Shown here: positions 28,103 to 36,683 of the stretch, in pieces
Layout of the letters: each line of letters begins with the position of its first letter
Numbering within the stretch: position 1 is the first letter of the stretch
From: Streptococcus mitis
GTDB lineage: Bacteria > Bacillota > Bacilli > Lactobacillales > Streptococcaceae
Assembly (NCBI GenBank): GCA_001560895.1
Contig: CP014326.1
Span: 1,128,001 to 1,192,000, forward strand
Length of the DNA: 64,000 nucleotides
Direction of reading: 5' to 3'
Program-made: the position numbers and the translations under genes
Notes under the pieces: model-generated
Databases searched by the model: none
The model's input: only the letters and a program-made list of their open reading frames with translations
Told to the model about the DNA's origin: nothing

Positions 28103-28305
28103 AAAATAACTGAATTACAATAAGCTAAACCTTTAGCACCTAACGATGATTTATCTGCCTGCTTAGAGTTTTTAATTTTAAAAAATATAGTTAATTTGAG
28201 AAACTTACAACTTTTGCACGATTTACTCATTACGTAGTTACGATTAAGTTGTATACTAATTATTGTAAAGATGATCATCTAAAGAAAAAAAGGAGGAATA
28301 AGCCT

Positions 28306-28485
28306 ATGGCAAAGGATGCTGAACGTCCAGTGATTGATTCTCTAGACTTTGAAGTTGCCAACCAAGAACTTGCTGGGAAATCAGGTTCTGGTTGGTTTAC
28401 AGCGATTCAGTTGACATTAGCAGGAAGATGTGGTCTATGCTTCACATGTTCTTATGAGTGTACTAGTAATAATGTTCACTGTTAG
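28306..28485 (+). CDS. Lanthipeptide precursor 1
   Basis: The start is at ATG 28306 behind AGGAGG, giving 59 residues. The leader (DSLDFEVANQELAG) ends in an AG site typical of LanT cleavage. The predicted core begins KSGSGWFTAIQ and ends with five Cys among Ser/Thr: RCGLCFTCSYECTSNNVHC. The TCSYEC stretch resembles the CTxTxEC lipid II-binding ring of mersacidin-type and two-component alpha peptides. Family is recognised from leader, core and neighbours; the ring pattern is inferred. Confidence 0.85.
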   Translation: MAKDAERPVIDSLDFEVANQELAGKSGSGWFTAIQLTLAGRCGLCFTCSYECTSNNVHC

Positions 28486-28560
28486 AAACTAAACATAGAT
28501 GTTCCTTTATTTATTATTGACAATATACAATAAAAATGATATATTAAAAGAGGTAATGTA

Positions 28561-28737
28561 ATGAAAAAAGAAGATTACGGTATTGATACTTTGGATTACG
28601 AAATTAATCATCAAGAACTTGGTGGGAAATCTGCTGCAGGTTTGCATACTGCTTTTATTTTGACCTTTCAGGGTCATTGCGGATGGTTATTTACATATTC
28701 CTTTGAATGTAGTACACCACATGTAAGTTGTGGTTAA
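28561..28737 (+). CDS. Lanthipeptide precursor 2
   Basis: This 58-residue peptide starts at 28561, 75 bp after precursor 1. Its leader is parallel to that of precursor 1 (DTLDYEINHQELGG), with a true double glycine, then a core beginning KSAAGLHTAF and ending HCGWLFTYSFEC-STPHVSCG. It has three Cys against five in precursor 1, but keeps the T-x-S-x-E-C segment. It is probably a second substrate of the same LanM. Whether the two act together as a two-peptide system is unknown. Confidence 0.85.
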   Translation: MKKEDYGIDTLDYEINHQELGGKSAAGLHTAFILTFQGHCGWLFTYSFECSTPHVSCG

Positions 28738-28769
28738 AAGAGGTGAATTGTACCTTAAAGGAGGATAGA

Positions 28770-28877
28770 ATGGAAGGAATTATTGGAACGCTTGAATTTT
28801 ATGCTCCTGTACTTGTATTAGGAGTATTCATCATTGGTATTGTCTACTTTATGAAAAAACGTAATGATAAACAATAG
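28770..28877 (+). CDS. 35-residue single-span membrane peptide
   Basis: A strong AAAGGAGG lies 9 bp before the ATG. The peptide is EGIIGTLEFYAPVLVLGVF..., one hydrophobic helix followed by a basic tail KKRNDKQ. It sits 32 bp after precursor 2. Its position and type suggest a small immunity or export-accessory peptide of the lantibiotic cluster. It has no double-glycine leader. Confidence 0.65.
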   Translation: MEGIIGTLEFYAPVLVLGVFIIGIVYFMKKRNDKQ

Positions 28878-28940
28878 TGTATAGATTGGTTTTATCACTA
28901 TTATTTCTAACCAATGCTCTTGAGGAGTATTGGTTTTTAT

Positions 28941-29687
28941 TATGTGACTTTCAGTCCGTCTCGCTCCTCTAGGTGCGAGACAAACAAACCATCTGGTGTG
29001 CGGGTGCGCGTCGAAGGTTATACCCCAAAAACTCCAAACGCGATACAATACAGGTGTTCAAGCCAATTGTAAAGCGAAAGGAGAAAATATGGCACAAAAG
29101 GCACATAGTTTATGACATACAAAGTGGCACTGTAAGTATCACATTGTGTTCACCCCTAAGTATAGACGAAAATTGATCTATAATCAATATCGAAGCAGTT
29201 TGGGAGAAATATTCCATCGATTATGTAGTTATAAAGGTATTGAAATTATCGAGGGTTACCTAATGCTAGACTATGTACATATGTTAGTCAGTATTTCACC
29301 GAGGATAAGTGTCGCAAGTTTCGTGGAATATTTAAAAGGTAAAAACACACTCATGATGTTTGATAAATACGCTAATCTCAAGTATAAGTTTGGGAATCGG
29401 CATTTCTGGGCGGAAGGTTATTATGTGAGTACGGTTGGACTCAATGAAGCCACAATTAAGAAGTGTATTCAAGAGCAGGAAAAGCATGATATAGCACTAG
29501 ATAAATTGAGTGTAAAAGAATATGAGGATCCCTTTAGGGATAGTGGTAAGTAATACCAAAGCCTCTTTAAGAGACAAGTGACGAGTCGCTTGAACAACGT
29601 GAAAGCCAGCGTCTTTAGGCGCTGGCTGGTAATTTGGGCTTATAGCCCTGGTACAAACCACCCGTTTAACGGGTGGTCATGATTGTG
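28941..29687 (+). mobile_element. IS200-like element, inactivated
   Basis: The left end carries the hairpin CGTCTCGC...GCGAGACAAACAAACCA. The right end carries ACCACCCGTTTAACGGGTGGTCATG. A broken tnpA lies between. An AGCCAGCG...CGCTGGCT hairpin (near 29608-29628) lies upstream of the right end. Size (about 750 bp) and single short ORF fit the IS200 group. It separates the precursor genes from the ABC transporter. Confidence 0.85.
29089..29553 (+). pseudogene. tnpA: Y1 (HUH) transposase TnpA, multiply defective
   Basis: Original frame: ATG 29089, MAQKAHSL, then TGA at codon 9, then HTKW...KYHIVFTPKYRRK and a full Y1 domain. The HUH motif, normally DHVHM, reads DYVHM here. The nucleophile segment usually KKYIQEQ reads KKCIQEQ. 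So the start is cut off and two catalytic residues are changed; it cannot transpose itself. About 135 residues remain open from 29146. Confidence 0.85.
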
Positions 29688-29800
29688 CCCTAGAAAAAGA
29701 CAAGAAGCCTCAATTACGACTCAATTCTGCACGAAATACTCATGAAATAGATTTTTCTACAAGCTATAATAATTATATAAAAGAAATGGAGGAAACGATA

Positions 29801-30535
29801 ATGCCACAACTAGTAGTAACAGGTTTAAATAAGACATTTGGAGAAGGCGAAAGTTTAGTCTATGCCTTATCTGATATTTACCTTTCAGTAAATAAGGGTG
29901 AATTTTTAGCCATTATGGGGGCTAGTGGTAGTGGAAAGACAACTTTATTGAATTGTATATCTACTATTGATAAACCTGATTCGGGCAGTATTGTTTTTGA
30001 AGATTTTGATATGATTCAAGCAAAAGAAAGCCAATTAGCCGATTATCGCGCTAAGAATATCTCTTATATTTTTCAATCTTATAATCTGGTAGAGACCTTA
30101 ACAGTTTATGAAAACGTAATTTTACCACTTCAAATTCAAGGAAAATCCATTAGAAAATATCAAAATAAAATCAATGATGTTTTGGGTAAATTAGCTATTC
30201 AAAATTTAAAAAATAAATTTCCAAATCAATTATCAGGTGGGCAACGTCAACGTGTCGCAACAGCTAGAGCGTTAATAGATGATTCCAAACTCTTGATTGC
30301 AGATGAACCGACAGGAGCTCTTGACTCTGCTAACTCAGAAAATCTCATGTCCCTCTTACAAGAAATTAATCGAATGTTTGAAATAACTATTCTACTTGTT
30401 ACTCACGATCCTGCTGCTGCTAAATATTCGTCTCGAATGGTTCTTCTCAGTGATGGACAGATTATCGATGATATTGAGCGGAATGGACTATCAAACGACT
30501 TATACCTAGAAGAAATATACAGACGAACAAGATAG
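29801..30535 (+). CDS. ABC transporter ATPase, BceA/LolD-like
   Basis: The start is at ATG 29801 (GGAGG at 29789); an in-frame ATG at 29786 overlaps the ribosome site. The product is 244 residues with ASGSGKTT, the signature LSGGQRQR and LLIADEPTGAL. This is the MacB/Bce-type subgroup that pairs with FtsX-like permeases. The partner permease starts 10 bp later. It probably protects against peptide antibiotics, possibly the lanthipeptides encoded just upstream. Confidence 0.88.
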   Translation: MPQLVVTGLNKTFGEGESLVYALSDIYLSVNKGEFLAIMGASGSGKTTLLNCISTIDKPDSGSIVFEDFDMIQAKESQLADYRAKNISYIFQSYNLVETLTVYENVILPLQIQGKSIRKYQNKINDVLGKLAIQNLKNKFPNQLSGGQRQRVATARALIDDSKLLIADEPTGALDSANSENLMSLLQEINRMFEITILLVTHDPAAAKYSSRMVLLSDGQIIDDIERNGLSNDLYLEEIYRRTR

Positions 30536-30545
30536 GAGGGGAGCT

Positions 30546-32564
30546 ATGTACCCAAAGTTAATTTTACGCAATGTATTTAGAAACTTACAAACCTATACGA
30601 TTTATTTTTTAAGTCTTGCTTTGATTTATAGTCTTTTGTACGCCTTTAATGCTCTTCCAAGTCATCCTGTCATGCAGAGCTTATCGGGTGCAAAAGAAAT
30701 GTTGACGACAATCATGAGCCAGTACATGGGACTTATTTCATATTTGATACTCGGTACTGTCGCCTTTCTTATTGTTTACTCTACAAATTTTGTTTTAAGA
30801 AGACGACAAAAAGAGCTCGGGTTATATTCAACACTTGGAATGAAAAAATATCAAATTATCGGAACGCTATTCTTTGAAACGATGTTAGTAAATATCTTTG
30901 CTTTAGTTCTAGGATTAATTTTTGGGCTAATCTTACTTATTTTACTTGCTCACATTGCTTCTGAGTTTTTTATGGCAAATTATTTTGGAAATCTATTCTT
31001 TTTAGATCCTAAGTCACTCTCTCTGTTGGGCTATTCCTATGTGGTAACTAGTTTAATAGTTGGTTTAATGGACATTTTGAAATTTAGAAAGAAAACAATC
31101 ATTAGCTTAATTCAAGAAAACGGCATTGAAAAATCACGAATTATTAAAGAAAATTCTATTTTACAATTGTTAATTTTCATTATTTCAAGTATTGTTATCA
31201 TCTCTGGTAGTATTTATTTTTCTGATTATCATCACTTATCCATTTTGAAAAACTGGGGAGTTTTATTAGTATCTATTTTAGTGATCTTTGTCATTTTATT
31301 TTACAACACCTTAAGTAATTTCTTACTTGGAGTTGTTAAGAAAGTATCTTCATTCTATTATAATAAATTAAACTCATTTAAAATCCGCCAATTTTCCAAA
31401 CAAGCGGACAGCAATTCTGTAACGCTAGCAGTACTATCTATGACCTTGACTTTGGCTCTTAGTTTACTAGTGTTTGGTGGCAGTTCATACACAACCATGA
31501 ACCATGAGTTGAATCGTTATGCCCCTTATGATTTACAAGTCAATTTATATAGAGGTAATGAGTTTCATTATGGAAACGAGAGTGTAAAAGATAGATTACA
31601 AGCAGGCGGCTTTGATTTTGATGTCATAAAAGAAGAATATGTTTATTCAACTTTTACGAGTGATTTGACTTATAAAGATATAATAGATACTAGTCAGTTA
31701 TGGGAGCACGATAAAGGGTTGCCTGATTCAAAAGTCCATATTTTAGGGATTTCAGCTTATAATCATCTAAGAAAACTACAAGGCAAAAAAGATATTGACT
31801 TAGCTGATGATGGCTATCTAGTAAATGCCAATTACAAAGGAACCATTAAACAAATCCAAGAATTTTTACTACAAACGAAAGATTTATCGATTGGCGGTTA
31901 TTCTTTAAAATTGGCATCGTCCCAACCATTAGATACTGTTTATTTTCTTTCTTCAGTAGGATTAAATGATTCGGGGACTCTTATTGTACCAGATAAAGTT
32001 ATTAAAGAATTGAACGAAGACTTTACAACTTATGTGGTTAAATATAAAGAAAATATTGATAAAAGAAAAATTGAAACATTTTTGAAAGAGTGGGTTGATA
32101 AGCATTACTTTACGGTGGATGGTGCAGAACTAAATGACTTCACTTATCAAAGTAAGGTGAGATTATCTGAGATTTATATAGGATTTATGGGAGTCATTGT
32201 ACTAGTATTGATATTTATTAGTGTTGTGTTTATTATTATTTCACTTAGCATTTTATCTCTACAAATCTCAACTAGTGCACTAGACAGCATTAATGATTAT
32301 CGTATCTTATATCTATTGGGAAATAAGAAAAAACAAAATAAGAAAATACTTATTCATCAAATTATAAGTTACTTCTTTGTTCCCTTGCTACTTGCTGTTC
32401 CATTAGCGGTTTCTCTAAGCAAGTCCTTATTAGGTTACTTTGAAAACTTTGCCAATACAACTATCACAATTGATGTGACCTATCTAGGAGTGGCAGCTCT
32501 CCTCTTTCTAATTTACTTAGTTATAACTTATAAAGCAAGTTGGCATATTCTCGATAAAAATTAG
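30546..32564 (+). CDS. FtsX-like permease, BceB-type
   Basis: This 672-residue protein has ten predicted membrane helices: one, three and two in the N-terminal half, and four at the C-terminus. An extracellular domain of about 210 residues (about 315-530) lies before the last group. That is the layout of BceB permeases, which sense and remove cell-wall-active peptides. It forms a transporter with the preceding ATPase. A linked LuxR-type two-component system, rather than BceRS, follows. Confidence 0.88.
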   Translation: MYPKLILRNVFRNLQTYTIYFLSLALIYSLLYAFNALPSHPVMQSLSGAKEMLTTIMSQYMGLISYLILGTVAFLIVYSTNFVLRRRQKELGLYSTLGMKKYQIIGTLFFETMLVNIFALVLGLIFGLILLILLAHIASEFFMANYFGNLFFLDPKSLSLLGYSYVVTSLIVGLMDILKFRKKTIISLIQENGIEKSRIIKENSILQLLIFIISSIVIISGSIYFSDYHHLSILKNWGVLLVSILVIFVILFYNTLSNFLLGVVKKVSSFYYNKLNSFKIRQFSKQADSNSVTLAVLSMTLTLALSLLVFGGSSYTTMNHELNRYAPYDLQVNLYRGNEFHYGNESVKDRLQAGGFDFDVIKEEYVYSTFTSDLTYKDIIDTSQLWEHDKGLPDSKVHILGISAYNHLRKLQGKKDIDLADDGYLVNANYKGTIKQIQEFLLQTKDLSIGGYSLKLASSQPLDTVYFLSSVGLNDSGTLIVPDKVIKELNEDFTTYVVKYKENIDKRKIETFLKEWVDKHYFTVDGAELNDFTYQSKVRLSEIYIGFMGVIVLVLIFISVVFIIISLSILSLQISTSALDSINDYRILYLLGNKKKQNKKILIHQIISYFFVPLLLAVPLAVSLSKSLLGYFENFANTTITIDVTYLGVAALLFLIYLVITYKASWHILDKN

Positions 32565-32605
32565 CATAAAACTAGGATACTGTTAAATAGTATTCTAGTT
32601 TTATG
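32564..32605 (+). terminator. Long hairpin between permease and kinase genes
   Basis: A 17-bp stem with one mismatch (32564-32580 with 32589-32605) directly follows the permease stop. There is no T-run. A TATACT-rich promoter region (32607-32625) follows, so it may be a terminator or an operator. Confidence 0.5.
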
Positions 32606-32639
32606 CTATACTATACTTATAAAATAGAGGGAGATGATT

Positions 32640-34220
32640 ATGATGAAAAAAATTGTAAAAATCATTTCTAATCATTCATTATGGTTGTGGCAATTAACTT
32701 TGCTGAATCACTTGATTTTGATGTTCTACATATACTATAGAGTTCCTATTTATTATGCAAGTGGTCTCACGCAAAAGTTCTCCTTAATACTTGTGATTTT
32801 GTTGATTGTGTCCAGCTATGTTTGCAACTTTACTACCTTTCGACATAGTGAATTAAAATTATGGACTATCTTTTTGCTAGCTTTGGTCAGTTGGCAAGCC
32901 ATATTTCAACAAGGAACAAGTAACACTTTGTTGCATTTTTTTGACATACTGAATCCAATTAATTCATTTTTATTGGTTTATAGTTCTCTTTCGATAATTT
33001 TACTAGGTGAGAAGATTGGGGAAGAATTGATGAATGTTTCACTAGCTTTAACCATCATTACCACTTTTTCTTACTTTATCCATTTTCCATTGTTTCTATT
33101 CTTATCGCTTTTCACAACCTTTTTCCTTACATTTGTTCCTTTAATTTTATTACTCTTTTATCAAATAGAGTTGCGAAAAGTGCTAACTTATCAAAAACGA
33201 AATGTCATGATTTTGTCGGTTGTCTTACCTATTTCCTATATTGTATCGTATGTTAATACAACAGGAGCGAGTGTTCTGAATTTGTTTTGGTATGTTGAGG
33301 TATTATCTATCCTAACTTTTTTACATTTCAAGACGATATTTACGTCCTTTAAAAAGAAGATTGATGAATTAAAATTTTCTTATTTAAAGGCTTTTACACG
33401 CTTAATTTTCCTAATAGGAGTATTATTACTATTTTCGTTTATAGGTTTTCAACTTGATTTGAATATAAGTTTTTTAATTTTAAATATAGTTCTGCTTATT
33501 ATGGCTATTGTTGCCGAAGAATGTATTCGATTGTTTCACGTATCTGATATGAGAAATGCGAAAGATTATCTGGAAATTCTATTTTTGAAGAGAAATAGAA
33601 TGGTTAATCATCTTCTTTCTAATGAGTTTGTAGAACAGCAATTTTCAGAATTTCTTCATAATGAAATTTTACAAAGTGTAATGGCTGTTAAGAATTTCAA
33701 TGTTTATAGTCAAAATGAGATGTTTGGGAATCAAATAAATCTTGTTACTGAAGAACTGGTGCAACGAATCAGAGAACGAATGGATTATTACCAGCCTATG
33801 AGTGAAGTAGATGAGCCTCTATCAAAAAAATATCAGGCTCTTATCGAAAGGATTGAGAAAAGATATAATAAAGAAAGTTCAGTAGTGGTATATTTTCCAC
33901 CTAAATTTTCTTTAATGACACCCTATGATAAAATTGTCTATCGTTTTGTTGAGGAGTTAATTACTAATGCGGTTAAATATTCACAAGAAGGAGAGATTTC
34001 TTTAGAAATCGAGATAAAACAGGATGTTATTTTTATAGTTTCTGAAAATAAATCGATTTCTACCAAAGAACATTCTCTGGGATATGGCTTGAAAAATATG
34101 GCAAATAAATTAAGTATTTTAGGTGGTAAAATGGATACTTTAAATGAGAATGATATTTTTCGTATTGTTATTGAACTACCAATTGATAAGGAGCTATGTT
34201 ATGAAAATTTTGTTGATTGA
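32640..34220 (+). CDS. Membrane histidine kinase, NarX/DegS type
   Basis: I choose ATG 32640 (GAGGGAG at 32627-32633). The N-terminal 270 residues hold about eight membrane helices. The cytoplasmic part has a HisKA_3-like segment FLHNEILQSVMAVK (phospho-accepting His) and an ATPase domain with NAVKYS and GYGLKNMANK. No large outer sensor domain is present, so the signal may come through the adjacent transporter or membrane. It overlaps the regulator gene. Confidence 0.85.
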   Translation: MMKKIVKIISNHSLWLWQLTLLNHLILMFYIYYRVPIYYASGLTQKFSLILVILLIVSSYVCNFTTFRHSELKLWTIFLLALVSWQAIFQQGTSNTLLHFFDILNPINSFLLVYSSLSIILLGEKIGEELMNVSLALTIITTFSYFIHFPLFLFLSLFTTFFLTFVPLILLLFYQIELRKVLTYQKRNVMILSVVLPISYIVSYVNTTGASVLNLFWYVEVLSILTFLHFKTIFTSFKKKIDELKFSYLKAFTRLIFLIGVLLLFSFIGFQLDLNISFLILNIVLLIMAIVAEECIRLFHVSDMRNAKDYLEILFLKRNRMVNHLLSNEFVEQQFSEFLHNEILQSVMAVKNFNVYSQNEMFGNQINLVTEELVQRIRERMDYYQPMSEVDEPLSKKYQALIERIEKRYNKESSVVVYFPPKFSLMTPYDKIVYRFVEELITNAVKYSQEGEISLEIEIKQDVIFIVSENKSISTKEHSLGYGLKNMANKLSILGGKMDTLNENDIFRIVIELPIDKELCYENFVD

Positions 34221-34797
34221 TGATCATAAATTGTTTAGTCAGAGTATTAAACTGATTTTGGAATTATCAGAGGATATTGAAAGGGTAGATTTGATGGATG
34301 ATTTTTCTTCTGTCTTGGATTTTCCTTATGATGACTATGACATTATTCTGATTGACATAAACTTGACTAGTTTGTATCAGGAGGATGGGCTATCTTTAGC
34401 TCAAACGATTATTAAAAATGGATGTTCTGCTAAAATTGTTATCTTAACTGGATATAGTAAAAAAATGTATGAGTATCGTGCTAAGATAATGGGTTCCTGG
34501 GGATTTTTGGATAAGAGTATTGCTCCAGTGGAGTTACTTCAAAACTTGATAGAAATTTATCAGGGTAGAAAGATTTTTTCAGATGAAATAGTGGTAGATG
34601 TTTTAACTTCACGTGAAATAGAAATATTAGAATTAGTTCGAAATGGTCTAAGTATAGATAATATTTGTGAAAAGGTTTATGTGAGTAAGCGAACGGTTTC
34701 GAATCATCTTGCAAATATCTTTTCAAAATTAGGAGTATCCAGTAGACAGGAAGCTATTCATGTCGCGGAACAGTTAGGTTACTTTTCTCCCGAATAA
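34201..34797 (+). CDS. LuxR/NarL-type response regulator
   Basis: The true start is ATG 34201, overlapping the kinase gene by 20 bases (GGAGC upstream); this gives 198 residues. The receiver domain has IDDH and phospho-Asp in ILIDIN near residue 52. A LuxR helix-turn-helix (about 135-185) reads LTSREIEILELV...VSKRTVSNHL. It probably controls the ABC transporter and perhaps the lanthipeptide genes. Confidence 0.9.
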   Translation: MKILLIDDHKLFSQSIKLILELSEDIERVDLMDDFSSVLDFPYDDYDIILIDINLTSLYQEDGLSLAQTIIKNGCSAKIVILTGYSKKMYEYRAKIMGSWGFLDKSIAPVELLQNLIEIYQGRKIFSDEIVVDVLTSREIEILELVRNGLSIDNICEKVYVSKRTVSNHLANIFSKLGVSSRQEAIHVAEQLGYFSPE

Positions 34798-34875
34798 TTG
34801 ATAAGTTATTGTCCTATTGAATAGAAATCTTTAATCAAATTTGAGTGAGGATGGCTGCGAAAGAAATTACTCTTA

Positions 34876-35138
34876 CTCTTAAAAAAGAGCATTATGTTCT
34901 AATAGTGAACAATCTCTTTGAAAACATACGACAGTTGGAACAATAAGGCATCTTTAAGTGCATTTAAATTTATCAATGAAATTGAACTTACGTATATGAT
35001 TCAATGGATGTTAAGACTTCAGCAACAGATATTCTTCAAGACTTACTGTTTGGCGAGTGGAGTCAGGTAGAGAAAGAGATGTTGAGGGGCGGAGGAAGAA
35101 AAATTGAGAAAATTTTAATCAGTCATGTTTTATGTTAA
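34876..35138 (+). pseudogene. C-terminal remnant of a pezT-like toxin
   Basis: The reading follows pezT of 773-1531: KEHYVLIVNNLFENIRQLEQ, stop, GIFK, then after a frame change VYDSMDVKTSATDILQDLLFGEW and SQVEKEML. The N-terminal half with the Walker A site is absent. Together with the pezA relic at 21356 it marks the two sides of the lanthipeptide island. Confidence 0.85.
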
Positions 35139-35157
35139 TATCAAATAGAAAGAATCG

Positions 35158-35445
35158 GTGAAAACTATGGAATTAAGAGCAATATTAGGCAAAGAATTTG
35201 AGGGGATTGTTATAGAGTTTCAAAACAGAGGAATAATATTTGAAGATCAATTTAAAATATTGACTTCAATGTTTTGTAAGAAATATTCAACGGAGTTCTG
35301 TGAATTATTGGAAAAGGAAACAGGATTGAACGTGTGGTATGGTTATCAGGTTCCTTATTTTTTCTATTACGATAGTGAAAGGTACGATAATAAAACGGCT
35401 TCTCTTGTTGCAGAAGAGTACCAAATTAAAAAAGGGAATTTGTAA
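35158..35445 (+). CDS. Hypothetical protein upstream of Thoeris genes
   Basis: This 95-residue protein has a possible GTG start at 35158, or ATG at 35167. It is soluble and rich in aromatic residues at the C-terminus (VWYGYQVPYFFYYD). No domain is recognised. It lies 57 bp before the TIR gene and may belong to that operon, but it could also be a remnant. Confidence 0.4.
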   Translation: MKTMELRAILGKEFEGIVIEFQNRGIIFEDQFKILTSMFCKKYSTEFCELLEKETGLNVWYGYQVPYFFYYDSERYDNKTASLVAEEYQIKKGNL

Positions 35446-35502
35446 TAATTTCCGTAGAGGAGTTATAAAACAGTAAATATTTATTATGAGGTTGCAGATT
35501 AT

Positions 35503-36669
35503 ATGGGCAAAGTAATGAGACAATATAATGAATTTTATATAAAATTGCAAAAAGAGTTTAAACTGGCTCATAATATGACCATAGAAGCTATGCCAGCAAA
35601 ATTTTCCAACAAAGATTATGTTAAAAAATTTATTTATATGTTTCCTGATAAAATTTCTAGACTGATAATAGAAAGAAACTATTGGTATGGTAAACGTATT
35701 ATTAAAAAAAATTTAGTTAAAATTCAGAGTAAAAGGAGGTCTTTAGAAACTAATGATTTTATTCTTGAAACATCTAAATATATAAGAAGACGAGTAAGAA
35801 AAAATATTTTGAGTATTGAAGAGAGAAAAACTCAGGCAGATGAGATTCGAAAAAAATCTTTAGCAAAATTAAAGCTGCAAACTATAAAAAGAAAAAAATC
35901 ATTAGATTATATCCAAGAAATAAATCCCTCTTATCTGGAACATTATCGCAAAAGATTTTTTAAAACACATGATTTACATGAAAGATTAGAAATCATTAGA
36001 GAACTTTCGAAGTATGATTCAAAGGAAGTTCATAATTTTTTCTATGCAATAAATGGTCATGTAAGAAATCAATCGCTAAAAAAAGAAGTTCAGTCGTACT
36101 TTCAAAGTTTATCTCTACCGTTTAGATTGAGTAGAAAAAAGAAAGGAAAAACAAATTTTATTGATAATGAAATAGTAACAAATAGGAAAGGACCAGAAGA
36201 GTTGAAGAAGAGGTTATACATTGATGATCTAGAAAAGATAAAAAAATTTGATATCTTTCTTTCACATAACTCTAAAGATGAAGAAAAAATTATAACCTTT
36301 TATAAAAAACTAAACAAAAATGGCCAAGTCGTATATATTGACTGGGTTAATGATAAATACGATCTGAAACGAGAATGGTGTAATACTTCAACAGTCGATA
36401 TTATCAAAGAGCGTATAAAACAATCGGATGTATTTGTTTTGTACTTTTCAAGTAAGACACTTAATTCTCAGTGGTGTGCTTGGGAATTGGGATATGCAGA
36501 TGCAATTGGAAAGAAAATATGTATCTATTTTTCAGAAAAAATAGATAGAACAATTATTCCAAAGTTCTACTTTAAATATCCAAAATTACTTTTTTCTGAA
36601 GATTTTATGGTTAAAAATCATGGACAGTCAGATATTCCATTTACTAAATGGAAAGAGAATAAAAAATAA
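35503..36669 (+). CDS. TIR-domain protein, possible additional ThsB
   Basis: This 388-residue protein has a basic, helical N-terminal 245 residues with no recognised fold and a C-terminal TIR domain from about 247: FDIFLSHNSKDEEK, VYIDW, DVFVLYFSS and SQWCAWELGYADA with the likely catalytic Glu. It is 14 bp upstream of thsA. In Thoeris, TIR proteins sense phage and make a cyclic ADP-ribose-type signal that activates ThsA. Several TIR genes per locus are common. The long N-terminal extension is unusual. Confidence 0.75.
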   Translation: MGKVMRQYNEFYIKLQKEFKLAHNMTIEAMPAKFSNKDYVKKFIYMFPDKISRLIIERNYWYGKRIIKKNLVKIQSKRRSLETNDFILETSKYIRRRVRKNILSIEERKTQADEIRKKSLAKLKLQTIKRKKSLDYIQEINPSYLEHYRKRFFKTHDLHERLEIIRELSKYDSKEVHNFFYAINGHVRNQSLKKEVQSYFQSLSLPFRLSRKKKGKTNFIDNEIVTNRKGPEELKKRLYIDDLEKIKKFDIFLSHNSKDEEKIITFYKKLNKNGQVVYIDWVNDKYDLKREWCNTSTVDIIKERIKQSDVFVLYFSSKTLNSQWCAWELGYADAIGKKICIYFSEKIDRTIIPKFYFKYPKLLFSEDFMVKNHGQSDIPFTKWKENKK

Positions 36670-36683
36670 TAGAAGGATTCAAG

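Noticed and set aside
34144..34200. Upstream start for the LuxR-type regulator
   Set aside because: The extra 19 codons lie inside the kinase gene and are hydrophobic; the receiver domain starts at 34201 with a ribosome site.
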